A stretch of 64,000 bases of DNA from NCBI GenBank assembly GCA_021775915.1, contig JAJFGW010000029.1, forward strand, positions 62,001 through 126,000, written 5' to 3'. Position 1 is the first letter of the stretch, and each line of letters opens with the position of its first letter. Made by a program: the position numbers and the translations under genes. This stretch comes from Alphaproteobacteria bacterium (GTDB lineage: Bacteria > Pseudomonadota > Alphaproteobacteria > Micavibrionales > Micavibrionaceae). Below the pieces are notes generated by a model. The model was not told the DNA's origin. It did not search any database and saw only the letters and a program-made list of their open reading frames with translations. Shown one piece after another: positions 26,119-33,913 of this stretch.

Positions 26119-27273
26119 CTATGAGTGATTAAAGCGCGGCGGTTTAAATTGCGAATCGGGCTCTTCCGAGGTAGGGCTATTGTCCTGCTCCCTTGCCGCC
26201 TCATTAAAGGGCAGGTAGGCAGGCGGAGACTCACAAATTTTATGGAGATTATCAGAGTCATCAAAATCATTTGGCGGCGCTTCGTTATGCCCTTTATGAT
26301 GCCTCTGAATTTTATTCATTTCCTCAAAAATTTTAACCTCTGCAATCGCACGGTTTTTAACCTTGGCAAGGTCTGGATCTTGTTTAATAAGCTCTTCGCC
26401 TATACTCGCCAATGTATTGCGCCGATGCTTTGTTTTCGGGTGAGACCTGAAAACCCGGATCATAAAGCGTCCAAAAGCCCCCGGTCTTTGCCTGTTTTTC
26501 ATTTTCAGCGTATCTAGCTGTAACTCAACGATACGCCCTAATGCCGAGGCAAGAGCCCATGGGTTTTTGGTCAGGGCGGCAGAGCCTCTGTCTGCTCTAC
26601 GTTCCCTTGCCCGCGATATGGCCGCCTGCGTAACAAAAGTAGCGGCAACGCCACCAAAAGCGGTCAATGCCGTTGTGGTAGCCAAAGCAGGAAGAGAAGC
26701 AAAACCGAGAAGGGCAAGCACAGCGGCAGCGCTTGTATAGAAAACAGAAATCATTGCCATTTGTGCAAAACTTCCCTGAAGCACCCCTAGTTCCGTATCT
26801 GAATTTTTAATATGGATGATCTCATGCGCCAGTACGGCATTAAGCTCAGCCGGAGTCATGCTTTTTTCTATACCACGGGAAATCAAAATGACGCTTGATG
26901 ACGGCGTGCCTATCGTCCCCGCAAAAGGAACCTTTCCAACACCGTAAGCTCTTCCCGGAACCATGATACAGCGTGGCTCGTTCTCAAGCCCGGCCTGTTT
27001 AGACAGCTTTTTTATCATTTGCGAAACTGGGTGTTTTCCCGGCAAATGCCTCTTTTTGTTTTTTTCCGCCATCATCGCCGGAACATCAACTTTTTGACTC
27101 GTCCAGGCATTCAATGTTGCCAAACCACCCGCTATGAATAACAGCGCAGAGCCTCCTGTTGCAAAAGCCGTTGCCCCTCCTATCCCGATAAGAAGCGCCG
27201 TACCTAATGGTTTTATAAGAAAATCATCCCACGCTTTGCGTAACGCAAAGGGGTCCTTGTCCCTGGAGGCCAT
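26119..27273 (-). CDS. M48 family zinc metalloprotease (HtpX-like)
   Basis: 384 residues. The zinc motif is HEIIH at residues 150-154 in VLAHEIIHIKNSD. Two hydrophobic segments precede it (~25-55) and one or two follow (~170-215), so it is a membrane protease with a cytoplasmic active site like HtpX. SRARERRADRGSA supplies the third zinc ligand region. The C-terminal ~110 residues are charged and Pro-rich, beyond the usual HtpX length. A role in membrane-protein quality control is inferred. CAGGGAAC precedes the ATG. Confidence 0.87.
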   Translation of the reverse strand: MASRDKDPFALRKAWDDFLIKPLGTALLIGIGGATAFATGGSALLFIAGGLATLNAWTSQKVDVPAMMAEKNKKRHLPGKHPVSQMIKKLSKQAGLENEPRCIMVPGRAYGVGKVPFAGTIGTPSSSVILISRGIEKSMTPAELNAVLAHEIIHIKNSDTELGVLQGSFAQMAMISVFYTSAAAVLALLGFASLPALATTTALTAFGGVAATFVTQAAISRARERRADRGSAALTKNPWALASALGRIVELQLDTLKMKNRQRPGAFGRFMIRVFRSHPKTKHRRNTLASIGEELIKQDPDLAKVKNRAIAEVKIFEEMNKIQRHHKGHNEAPPNDFDDSDNLHKICESPPAYLPFNEAAREQDNSPTSEEPDSQFKPPRFNHS

Positions 27274-27386
27274 AATTTTAGTTCCCTGTTCAAAACGTTT
27301 TTTATTTTTAGTTTTTTATCTCTATAGGGGAACATATTGGCAAGAAAATGCCAATAGTAAAAATTGGAGATAAGGGGGTAAGGCCT

Positions 27387-27797
27387 CTAGTCTGATTCTG
27401 GCCCTGTTGAGTGATGCATAATACCAGAACGACCGGCATCGCGAGCAATTTCGGCTAATTCCCGAAGCGATAACGCATCCCGTCTATAAGAAACTTCGCA
27501 AAGCATCGGCAAATTAACGCCCGCCACGATCTCTATGATTGCCTTTTGCATGAGAGACTTTGCGATTTGTCCAGCGGACTCCTCAAAACTATCGACCAGC
27601 AACAACACCCCTTCACCGGAATCAACCTGCAACACGGCCTTTAGCAAAGCCTGCCGCTGCGCTTCAATTTCATTCTCATCATTTGAGGGCTTTAAAGGCA
27701 CGGCGCAAATATTATCCTGCGGCACGGTCGCAAGCTGCAGCGAAACCAGCAGCGCTTCCGGCATTTTATCGTAGCCACTTACAACAAGTCCGATCAT
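27387..27797 (-). CDS. Degenerate EIIA-Man-family protein (no phospho-histidine)
   Basis: 136 residues. The back half follows the mannose-type PTS EIIA fold closely: VDSGEGVLLLVDSF, IIEIVAGVNLPMLCEV, SLRELAEIARDAGR. But the active-site loop that normally reads VTHGxLA is VSGYDKMPEA, with no histidine, and the GGTPSN loop reads EESAGQ. It therefore cannot take phosphate from HPr at the normal site and is probably a structural or regulatory relic. Its start overlaps the stop of the unknown gene upstream by 4 nt. No HPr or HPr kinase is in the window. Confidence 0.78.
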   Translation of the reverse strand: MIGLVVSGYDKMPEALLVSLQLATVPQDNICAVPLKPSNDENEIEAQRQALLKAVLQVDSGEGVLLLVDSFEESAGQIAKSLMQKAIIEIVAGVNLPMLCEVSYRRDALSLRELAEIARDAGRSGIMHHSTGPESD

Positions 27798-28753
27798 ATC
27801 TGTCCATCCCCCATTTTAGCGCGAATATTATCCTGCCTGTCCTGCGCATTGGCAACCGTCTCAGCGTCCGGCTCTACAATAGGAACCTGATAATAAACAT
27901 CTTCATGCAAATCTTTTTGTTCCACAGCTTCCAGTCTTTCCCTTTCCAAGGGGTGCATTCTCTGACGATGCTCGGAGGCCTTTTCCAGCAATATTTTTTC
28001 TTCTTCACTAAGAGGCTTGCCTTCTTTTAGCGATCTACTGGTTTTGCGCCGCAAATAATCAAGGCCTGTCCGAAAACCGGGCTTTATTGTATGGACGTTC
28101 ATATAAGGACCTTCGGTGCGCTCTTCATTAATCGAAGTCGCAATGATAACAGCTTGTTCTTCCAGGGTAAGGTCCTTATCACCAACATAAAGCGGCCCTT
28201 TCTTGTCAGCAACGCAGGCCACGCCTCTAACTATCTGCCTGTCCTCCGCTTCGGCCTCCAGCAACTGAAAAGCATAAATCGGCATATTGGGCGGGCTTTC
28301 CCGCTCGACAAATTCTTCAAGAAAACTAATAACACGGTCGGCAAAGTTAAGACCCTTAGAGAGACTTGTCTTAAGATTAACCTCAAGAATACCGCCGACT
28401 ATTTCAGACTCCGGATCAGAATCATCAAGACCAATGGTTAAGCTCGGCTTTTCTGCTGTTCCGCGTAAAAATACATCCTTGACGCAAAAACTGGTTTTCC
28501 AGCCTTTAAGACTGGCATCATACGTTACATCCACTCCCTCAAGAGGATTATGCAACAAAGAGGCGCCAGCAAAAACCCGCGCCGCGCCGGTAGTTTCTAT
28601 TTCATTGATAAAGTCCTGCCGCGCCGCTTCACCCTTAACGCGGAGCTTGTTCTCAAGAAAAGCGTCAATACGGTCATACTCATCCGTTGGGAATTCTATT
28701 TTCTTGGCTTTAGACAAACGTGCCCCCTGTAAATGTTTTACGTAAGCTAACAT
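27794..28753 (-). CDS. Uncharacterised 319-residue protein between lptB and the EIIA-like gene
   Basis: No family recognised. The product is soluble, without signal peptide or membrane segments, acidic overall, with a helical charged C-terminal third (YLRRKTSRSLKEGKPLSEEEKILL). The middle region (~60-140) looks like a beta-rich domain (GVDVTYDASLKGWKTSFCV). It lies 24 nt after lptB and overlaps the degenerate EIIA gene by 4 nt. The position, where many alphaproteobacteria keep hprK or PTS regulators, hints at a partner of the EIIA-like protein, but no P-loop is seen. Confidence 0.75.
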   Translation of the reverse strand: MLAYVKHLQGARLSKAKKIEFPTDEYDRIDAFLENKLRVKGEAARQDFINEIETTGAARVFAGASLLHNPLEGVDVTYDASLKGWKTSFCVKDVFLRGTAEKPSLTIGLDDSDPESEIVGGILEVNLKTSLSKGLNFADRVISFLEEFVERESPPNMPIYAFQLLEAEAEDRQIVRGVACVADKKGPLYVGDKDLTLEEQAVIIATSINEERTEGPYMNVHTIKPGFRTGLDYLRRKTSRSLKEGKPLSEEEKILLEKASEHRQRMHPLERERLEAVEQKDLHEDVYYQVPIVEPDAETVANAQDRQDNIRAKMGDGQI

Positions 28754-28777
28754 TAAGCTTATTTCTTTAATTTTTGC

Positions 28778-29536
28778 TTAAAGCGAGAAACCTTCGCCGA
28801 GATAAACCCGCCGTACGTCTTCGTGGGCAACAATCTCATCCGGCGTGCCTTCATGCAGGACATGGCCATCATGGAGAATATAGGCGCGATCAACAATATC
28901 GAGCGTATCGCGCACATTATGGTCGGTAATCAAAACGCCGATATTTTTAGTTTTTAAATAGCCGATCAGCTCGCGAATTTCGCCAACGGCGATTGGGTCA
29001 ATTCCCGCCAAAGGCTCATCCAAAAGGATAAATTGCGGACGGCTGGCAAGGGCGCGGGCTATCTCAACGCGGCGGCGCTCCCCGCCCGACAGGGAAACCG
29101 CAGGCGTACGGCGCAAATGCCCAATGGCAAATTCGCTCATCAACTCTTCCAAAAACAAGTCCTGATCTTCACGGCTTAAATCTTGTGCTTGCAAAACGGC
29201 ACGAACATTGTCCTCAACGGACAGGCCACGAAAAATAGATGCCTCCTGCGGCAAATACCCGACGCCAAGGCGGGCACGGCGATACATCGGCAAGGCCGTA
29301 ATATCCTGGCCATCCAGCATGACATAGCCGGAATCCGCAGCAATCAGCCCGGTCATGATATAAAAACATGTCGTTTTTCCCGCCCCGTTCGGCCCCAGCA
29401 AGGCCACGGCTTCGCCGCGCTGAATAGCCACAGACACGTCCCGCAACACGGGGCGCTTTTTATAACTCTTTGAGAGATGCTCGACTTTCAGCCCCTTGGA
29501 GACTGACTTTAAACGTGGATGTTTCATCACCTTCAT
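28778..29536 (-). CDS. lptB: LPS export ABC transporter ATPase LptB
   Basis: 252 residues. Walker A LGPNGAGKTT, signature LSGGERRR, Walker B ILLDEPLAGIDP, and the H-loop in ITDHNVRDTLDI, which with GYLPQEASIFRGL is LptB-specific. It powers LptFG to extract LPS from the inner membrane; lptF and lptG are 20 kb away in this window. The start is ATG 29536 (AGGT upstream); ATG 29527 is possible. Confidence 0.96.
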   Translation of the reverse strand: MKVMKHPRLKSVSKGLKVEHLSKSYKKRPVLRDVSVAIQRGEAVALLGPNGAGKTTCFYIMTGLIAADSGYVMLDGQDITALPMYRRARLGVGYLPQEASIFRGLSVEDNVRAVLQAQDLSREDQDLFLEELMSEFAIGHLRRTPAVSLSGGERRRVEIARALASRPQFILLDEPLAGIDPIAVGEIRELIGYLKTKNIGVLITDHNVRDTLDIVDRAYILHDGHVLHEGTPDEIVAHEDVRRVYLGEGFSL

Positions 29537-29606
29537 AATACCTAAACCTTACAAATCCTACAATGAGGAAGATTTTTCAGCGGGAAACGCTTCATATAGC
29601 TTTTTT

Positions 29607-30539
29607 CTACTGTCCCAGCAACATTGGTCTGTTTTGGAACTTTTTTTGAGATTGAGACGGCGCAGGCACTTTCTCAATAACAGGCTTTTTGTCACTGCCC
29701 GGATAGAAAACACCACGAACCCGCCCTGTCCCGTTAGTACCTTGCACAGGACCACCCAGCATTTTACTGACATTAGTCGTGAGATTAACCTCGGCGCGCT
29801 CACCTTCCAAAACATTAGGGCCACGGGTAATTTTCACATCACCGCTTAACACAGCAATATTGGTCACGGCTTCATACCGGCCCTTTTTACCTGTGACAAT
29901 TTCGTTCGGGGTCGTAATACGGACGTGACCATCAGCCGTCAGATTTTTTAACTGCCGCGTCCCCGTCGCATCTTCGGTAAAAATAGCGGCCACAATATCG
30001 GCATCCAGCGTGTCCCCGCCCATACGGGTCACATGAGCACCACCCCGCGCCGTCAAACGCCCTTCTGTCACCCAATATTCAAAACTATCACGGGCCGTTA
30101 CAGATTGATCCGGCGCGGCGAGGCGTAAATTATCACCGGTCATAACGGCAACGCCGCGATCAACGTCGTAAACAGCTTTCTGACCGTAAGCGACATTACC
30201 CTTTGAGCTAATTTTTACATTACCGTCAGCGCTTAAACGATAAATTTCAAAAGCTGACGCACTGGTTTCGCGGTAATCAGCCGTTAAAATATCAGCTATA
30301 ATTGTGACATCACCCTGTTTTGCAATGACGCTACCGCGCGCAATATATTGCTGGTTGTCACGGTGCCACTCCAGAGTTTGCTCCGCCGTAATTTCCAGCG
30401 GCTGATCACGGTCAGGATTCATCCCTTGCTGCGCGAAGGCTGAAGTGTTTAGTGAATAGTGAATAGTGAATAGTAAGCAGAAACAAAAAACTCTGACCAA
30501 ACTAATCACTAACAACTGACCACTAATAACTAACTTCAT
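29607..30539 (-). CDS. lptA: LPS transport periplasmic protein LptA (OstA-like)
   Basis: 310 residues. After the signal peptide, OstA-type beta-jellyroll repeats run from residue ~45 (LEITAEQTLEWHRDNQQYIARG) to ~245, with the repeated pattern T..R..Y. It bridges LptC to LptD. It is longer than E. coli LptA (185), as is usual in alphaproteobacteria. Oddity: the signal peptide (residues 1-36) is encoded by two blocks of 7-bp tandem repeats facing each other (see the repeat entry), so it looks newly made. The start overlaps the lptC stop by 4 nt (ATGA). Confidence 0.92.
   Translation of the reverse strand: MKLVISGQLLVISLVRVFCFCLLFTIHYSLNTSAFAQQGMNPDRDQPLEITAEQTLEWHRDNQQYIARGSVIAKQGDVTIIADILTADYRETSASAFEIYRLSADGNVKISSKGNVAYGQKAVYDVDRGVAVMTGDNLRLAAPDQSVTARDSFEYWVTEGRLTARGGAHVTRMGGDTLDADIVAAIFTEDATGTRQLKNLTADGHVRITTPNEIVTGKKGRYEAVTNIAVLSGDVKITRGPNVLEGERAEVNLTTNVSKMLGGPVQGTNGTGRVRGVFYPGSDKKPVIEKVPAPSQSQKKFQNRPMLLGQ
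30444..30536. repeat. Two opposed heptanucleotide repeat blocks inside the lptA signal-peptide region
   Basis: On the plus strand AGTGAAT repeats exactly three times at 30451-30471, with degenerate units on each side (30444-30478). Five CTAATCA-like units run at 30502-30536 (ctaatca, ctaacaa, ctgacca, ctaataa, ctaactt). Read on opposite strands the two blocks share the unit CTAWTCA, so they are roughly inverted and could fold back. The class resembles short tandemly repeated heptamers known best from cyanobacteria. Confidence 0.75.
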
Positions 30540-31192
30540 TCCAGCCCCTCAATCGCGCGATTTAAAACCAGCTTCACCGGGCCTGTAAAAATAAGCCGGT
30601 CGGTTACAGCGTCAGCCTGCATACCCGTAGCCTCCAATGTGCCTGCCGGGCCCTGTCCGCTGACAGGCTCATCAGACCAGGCATCTCGGCTTTTGAGGTT
30701 GAGCAGTAATTTTTCAGTTTTGAGTTCATAACCCTTGTCATGGAACAGCTTGACCTTTCCCTGCAAAAGCAATCTGTCAGCATTTTGCCTGTACGCGCCA
30801 CGCTCGGCCTCTGCTGCCATCCATGCGCCACTATTCATAGTAATATCAGCCACCGGGTTTTCCAGCAGGACAACCGAAGGATCACGAGCACTTTGAATGG
30901 CGCGTTTTGCGGTAATTGTAAAAGGCTGGTTTTTCTCATCCGTGCTTTCAAAACGCGGATTCACAAGCTCGTTCTTGCCCACGGTCTTTGGAACAACGGC
31001 CGCGACAGGTATCGGCGCCAGAGCCTTTTCAACGCGAGGCCATGATAACAAAAGTCCGATAATACCAATGGCAACAAGAGGCAGAGCCAAACGCATAACA
31101 CGCACAAAATAGCTATAGCCTTTGCCGGACGAGCTTTTTTTCTGTCCGGTTTGCCCTAATTGGGAAAATCTCTTTTCAGGTCTATCATCCAT
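30536..31192 (-). CDS. lptC: LPS export protein LptC
   Basis: 218 residues. A short basic cytoplasmic N-terminus, one membrane segment (~31-50, VMRLALPLVAIGIIGLLLSW), then a periplasmic LptC jellyroll with NPRFESTDEKNQPFTITA and LFHDKGYELKTE. It receives LPS from LptBFG and passes it to LptA. Operon order kdsD-lptC-lptA-lptB is conserved in proteobacteria. 10 nt after kdsD; 4-nt overlap with lptA. Confidence 0.92.
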   Translation of the reverse strand: MDDRPEKRFSQLGQTGQKKSSSGKGYSYFVRVMRLALPLVAIGIIGLLLSWPRVEKALAPIPVAAVVPKTVGKNELVNPRFESTDEKNQPFTITAKRAIQSARDPSVVLLENPVADITMNSGAWMAAEAERGAYRQNADRLLLQGKVKLFHDKGYELKTEKLLLNLKSRDAWSDEPVSGQGPAGTLEATGMQADAVTDRLIFTGPVKLVLNRAIEGLE

Positions 31193-31202
31193 AATTTATT
31201 AA

Positions 31203-32252
31203 TTAGGCAATACCGGCCTGAAGACAATCCTGTAACCGGATCATGCCAGCCAGTTTACCGTCCTTATTTTCCGTGACAATCAGGCTGGTAATATACCGGC
31301 CCGGCGTGTTTGTCATGATGTTCATCGCCTCAACCGCCAAGGCGTCCTGTTCAATACTCTGCGGCCCTGTGCTCATAATATCTGTAACGGATTTTTGCAT
31401 CAGATCAGCGCTCATATGGCGCTTCAAATCACCGTCAGTAATAATACCTTTTAACTCATTCTGCCCGTCAACAACGAGGACAACACCGAGGTTCTTTTCA
31501 CTCAGCATAATGATCGCTTCGTCCATTTTGGAGCTCTCCAAAACCAGCGGCAGATCAGAAACCCCATGCATAATATCAGAGACCTTTTGCAATTTCTTGC
31601 CGAGCTTACCGCCAGGATGAAAGACCTTGAAATCATCTGCCGTTAAACCCATACGCTCTAAAAGAGACACCGCCAAAGCATCACCCAGAGCCATCATCAT
31701 GGTTGTCGATGTCGTCGGTGCCATACCATTCGGGCACGCTTCCGGCACTTTAGGCAATAACAGCACAATGTCAGCATGTTTTGCCAGCGTGCTTTCCGGG
31801 TTACTGGTCATGGCAATCAATTTAATCGCAAAGCGGCGCGTATAATGGATCAAATCAGATAATTCCGCATTTTCTCCGGAATTAGACAGCATCAGCACAA
31901 CATCATTTTCCGTGACCATGCCCAGATCACCATGGCTGGCCTCGCCCGGATGAACAAAATAAGCCGGAGTGCCCGTCGAAGCGAAGGTCGCCGCCAATTT
32001 ACGGCAAACATGGCCGCTTTTACCAATCCCGGCAATAATCAGGCGGCCACTGCGCCCGGAATTCTTCATTTTATCAATGACTTCAACGGCTTGGGAAAAG
32101 CCGCCATCCAAAGACTTGGCAAGCGCCCGCAACCCTTCAATCTCCGTTTCAAGCACATTGCGGCCAATCGCAACGTCTTTACCGGAATCATTTGCCATTT
32201 CAGAGTCTGAAATCTTTTGTACTGTCATAGTTTTCAACGCTTTCTCATCCAT
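31203..32252 (-). CDS. kdsD: D-arabinose 5-phosphate isomerase (KpsF/GutQ family)
   Basis: 349 residues. SIS domain (~40-185) with GIGKSGHVCRKLAATFAS and HPGEASHGDLGM, then two CBS domains with ITDGDLKRHM in the first. It makes arabinose 5-phosphate, the precursor of Kdo. About 20 residues longer at the N-terminus than E. coli KdsD; internal ATGs at residues 9 and 19 are alternative starts. It is 65 nt downstream of the RNase D-like gene. Confidence 0.93.
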   Translation of the reverse strand: MDEKALKTMTVQKISDSEMANDSGKDVAIGRNVLETEIEGLRALAKSLDGGFSQAVEVIDKMKNSGRSGRLIIAGIGKSGHVCRKLAATFASTGTPAYFVHPGEASHGDLGMVTENDVVLMLSNSGENAELSDLIHYTRRFAIKLIAMTSNPESTLAKHADIVLLLPKVPEACPNGMAPTTSTTMMMALGDALAVSLLERMGLTADDFKVFHPGGKLGKKLQKVSDIMHGVSDLPLVLESSKMDEAIIMLSEKNLGVVLVVDGQNELKGIITDGDLKRHMSADLMQKSVTDIMSTGPQSIEQDALAVEAMNIMTNTPGRYITSLIVTENKDGKLAGMIRLQDCLQAGIA

Positions 32253-32317
32253 AAAGTCTCTAAATTTATGGGGGCTTTATGGCACAAAACGGCAAAAAAA
32301 GCGAGAAAAGTTGGAAA

Positions 32318-32932
32318 TTATTTATGGGCAAAAATATCAGTTTCCAGCCAGCCGGACAGATCCAGTTCAGCGCGCGCCGAAATAAAATCAAAACAGCTTT
32401 GCGCCAGAGCCTTTCGCCCCTCACGCTCCAACATCCCATCAAGCCGCGCGCGCAGAGCATGAAGGTAGAGCACATCACTAGCAGCATAACTTTGCTGTTC
32501 GGACGTAAGCTCACTATTGCCCCAATCGGAAGATTGTTGCTGTTTATTAAGATCAACACCAAGAATTTCCTTACACAGATCTTTAAGACCGTGCCTGTCC
32601 GTATAGGTACGCGCCAATGAGGACGCTATTTTCGTGCAATAAAGCGGGCAGCATTCAACGCCTAGATATTTTTTAATAATCGCGACATCAAAGCGAGCAT
32701 AGTGAAAAAGCTTGGTAATCTTGGTGTCACCCAAAAGCGCCTTAAGATTTGGCGCATCATATTGACCTTTTTCAAGCTGCACCAGATGCGCCGTTCCGTC
32801 ACCACTTGAAAGCTGTACCAGACACAAACGGTCACGGTGATTATTAAGCCCCATAGCTTCAGTGTCTACGGCAACTGAATCGCCGAACTCAATGTCTTTA
32901 GGTAAATCACCCTGATGTAGTGTAATGCTCAT
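32318..32932 (-). CDS. RNase D-like 3'-5' exonuclease (catalytic domain only)
   Basis: 204 residues from the ATG at 32932; the open frame extends into the tRNA. DEDD motifs: DTEAMGL (Asp and Glu), ARFDVAI, and YAASDVLYLH (YxxxD). The HRDC domains of full RNase D (~370 residues) are absent, as in the short exonucleases common in alphaproteobacteria. It probably trims tRNA or other RNA 3' ends. The tRNA-Leu gene lies 33 nt upstream on the same strand, so the two may be co-transcribed. Confidence 0.9.
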   Translation of the reverse strand: MSITLHQGDLPKDIEFGDSVAVDTEAMGLNNHRDRLCLVQLSSGDGTAHLVQLEKGQYDAPNLKALLGDTKITKLFHYARFDVAIIKKYLGVECCPLYCTKIASSLARTYTDRHGLKDLCKEILGVDLNKQQQSSDWGNSELTSEQQSYAASDVLYLHALRARLDGMLEREGRKALAQSCFDFISARAELDLSGWLETDIFAHK

Positions 32933-32965
32933 GAATATTTTCAACCTGACTCTATGGTAATTTGT

Positions 32966-33053
32966 TGGTGCCCAGAAGAGGACTCGAACCTCCACTCCCA
33001 TAAAGAGAACTAGCACCTGAAGCTAGCGCGTCTACCAATTCCGCCATCTGGGC
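32966..33053 (-). tRNA. tRNA-Leu (anticodon CAG)
   Basis: The minus strand starts GCCCAGATGGCGGAATTGG and ends CTGGGC plus A and an encoded CCA (32966-32968). The anticodon stem CTAGC/GCTAG encloses loop TTCAGGT, anticodon CAG. It has the long variable arm of a class II tRNA and GGTTCGAGTCC in the T arm. 88 nt including CCA. Confidence 0.97.
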
Positions 33054-33144
33054 ACAGCAATTAAACAAGCACCCGTATCTAACTTACCATTGCAAAAATG
33101 TCAAACAGGATTACACTGGCACAAAATATGGTTTTATTGAAAAA
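33015..33144. repeat. Direct repeat, copy A: tRNA-Leu anticodon region plus promoter flank
   Basis: Bases 33015-33030 (acctgaagctagcgcg) and 33078-33144 recur at 33736-33818. Copy A holds the intact tRNA and promoter. Its right edge coincides with the stop codon of the orphan gene at 33145. Confidence 0.8.
33076..33104 (-). promoter_or_regulatory. Sigma-70 promoter of tRNA-Leu
   Basis: On the minus strand TTGACA (33104-33099), a 17-bp spacer, and TAGATA (33081-33076). The tRNA 5' end at 33053 would be about 16 nt from the start of transcription. A decayed copy of this promoter lies at 33753-33778. Confidence 0.7.
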
Positions 33145-33645
33145 CTAATGACGTTCGAATTTTCTGCGAACCTCCTCCATAGACATACATTTAAAATTTG
33201 CATGACCGTTTGTTAAGTCATTAACGGCCTTCTCATCCGCATTGGGTCCAAATTCAGATTTTTTAAAATGCCACCCCATATTGATCATGGTTTCAGCAAT
33301 ATCCGGATAAATTGGTGTCCAAGCGCCAGAAACAGAGCCCTCTGCCATGTTGTAACTATTACCATGGTCACAATCACCTACACGTTGTATTTCCATTCCA
33401 TCGGGAACAATAACGTTTATAGCATTTGCACCGCATCCTTTAGGAATAGATGCGGATTGCGTTGCCATTTTAATGTATGATCTTCCGAAGGGGTAATCGT
33501 AAGTATGACTAATTTTTCCACCCTTTTCGAGATGCTTGCACAGAAACCCAACATATTGAAGCAGAGTAGCTGTTTCCAATGAGCGTACACCTTCTTCAAG
33601 TGAGCTGTTTTCTGCTCTAAAATCCCGTGTAGGTTCAGCAGTCAT
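33145..33645 (-). CDS. Orphan 166-residue protein of unknown function beside tRNA-Leu
   Basis: No family recognised. AAAGGACA lies 8 nt before the ATG, a strong ribosome site. The product is soluble and mixed alpha/beta, with two Cys-containing stretches (FLCKHLEKGG, GDCDHGNSYN) and a charged C-terminus (EEVRRKFERH). There is no signal peptide. It lies between a working tRNA-Leu promoter and a mutated copy of the same DNA 590 bp away, so it arrived by, or together with, a duplication or integration at the tRNA. Confidence 0.75.
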   Translation of the reverse strand: MTAEPTRDFRAENSSLEEGVRSLETATLLQYVGFLCKHLEKGGKISHTYDYPFGRSYIKMATQSASIPKGCGANAINVIVPDGMEIQRVGDCDHGNSYNMAEGSVSGAWTPIYPDIAETMINMGWHFKKSEFGPNADEKAVNDLTNGHANFKCMSMEEVRRKFERH

Positions 33646-33678
33646 AACTATTGTCCTTTCAACTTTTTATCTAAAAGC

Positions 33679-33707
33679 AGTCTACTAAACTTATTTTCAT
33701 ATTACAA
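33679..33707 (-). promoter_or_regulatory. Putative promoter of the orphan gene
   Basis: On the minus strand TTGTAA (33707-33702), a 17-bp spacer, and TAGACT (33684-33679), about 35 nt before the ATG at 33645. Confidence 0.4.
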
Positions 33708-33735
33708 GGTTTGTTTTTACGTATTTTTGAATGGG

Positions 33736-33818
33736 ACCTGAAGCTAGCGCGCCTAACTCACCATTGCAAAAAGATCAAACAGGATTACACTGGCACAAAT
33801 ATGATTTTATTGAAAAAA
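33736..33818. repeat. Direct repeat, copy B: decayed copy of the tRNA-Leu anticodon/promoter flank
   Basis: Sixteen bases identical to the tRNA anticodon region are joined directly to the promoter flank. About 47 bases that in copy A hold the tRNA 5' part and leader are missing. The -35 has become TTGATC and the -10 is lost. Similarity continues to ttttattgaaaaa at ~33818. It cannot encode a tRNA. Confidence 0.8.
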
Positions 33819-33851
33819 ATGCAATTTTTTAGGGTTTTTTTTACCTGTCTC

Positions 33852-33879
33852 TTGGCACACTGGTTTTATAGGATAGAAT
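33852..33879 (+). promoter_or_regulatory. Putative promoter of the receiver-domain gene
   Basis: TTGGCA (33852-33857), a 16-bp spacer and TAGAAT (33874-33879), about 34 nt before the ATG at 33914. Confidence 0.5.
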
Positions 33880-33913
33880 AAGATTCTGAAGCTTCTTTGA
33901 CCGAAAGATACTT

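Noticed and set aside
32966-33818. Classical tRNA 3'-end att site with integrase
   Set aside because: The repeat starts in the anticodon arm and runs into the promoter, not the 3' end, and no integrase gene is present.
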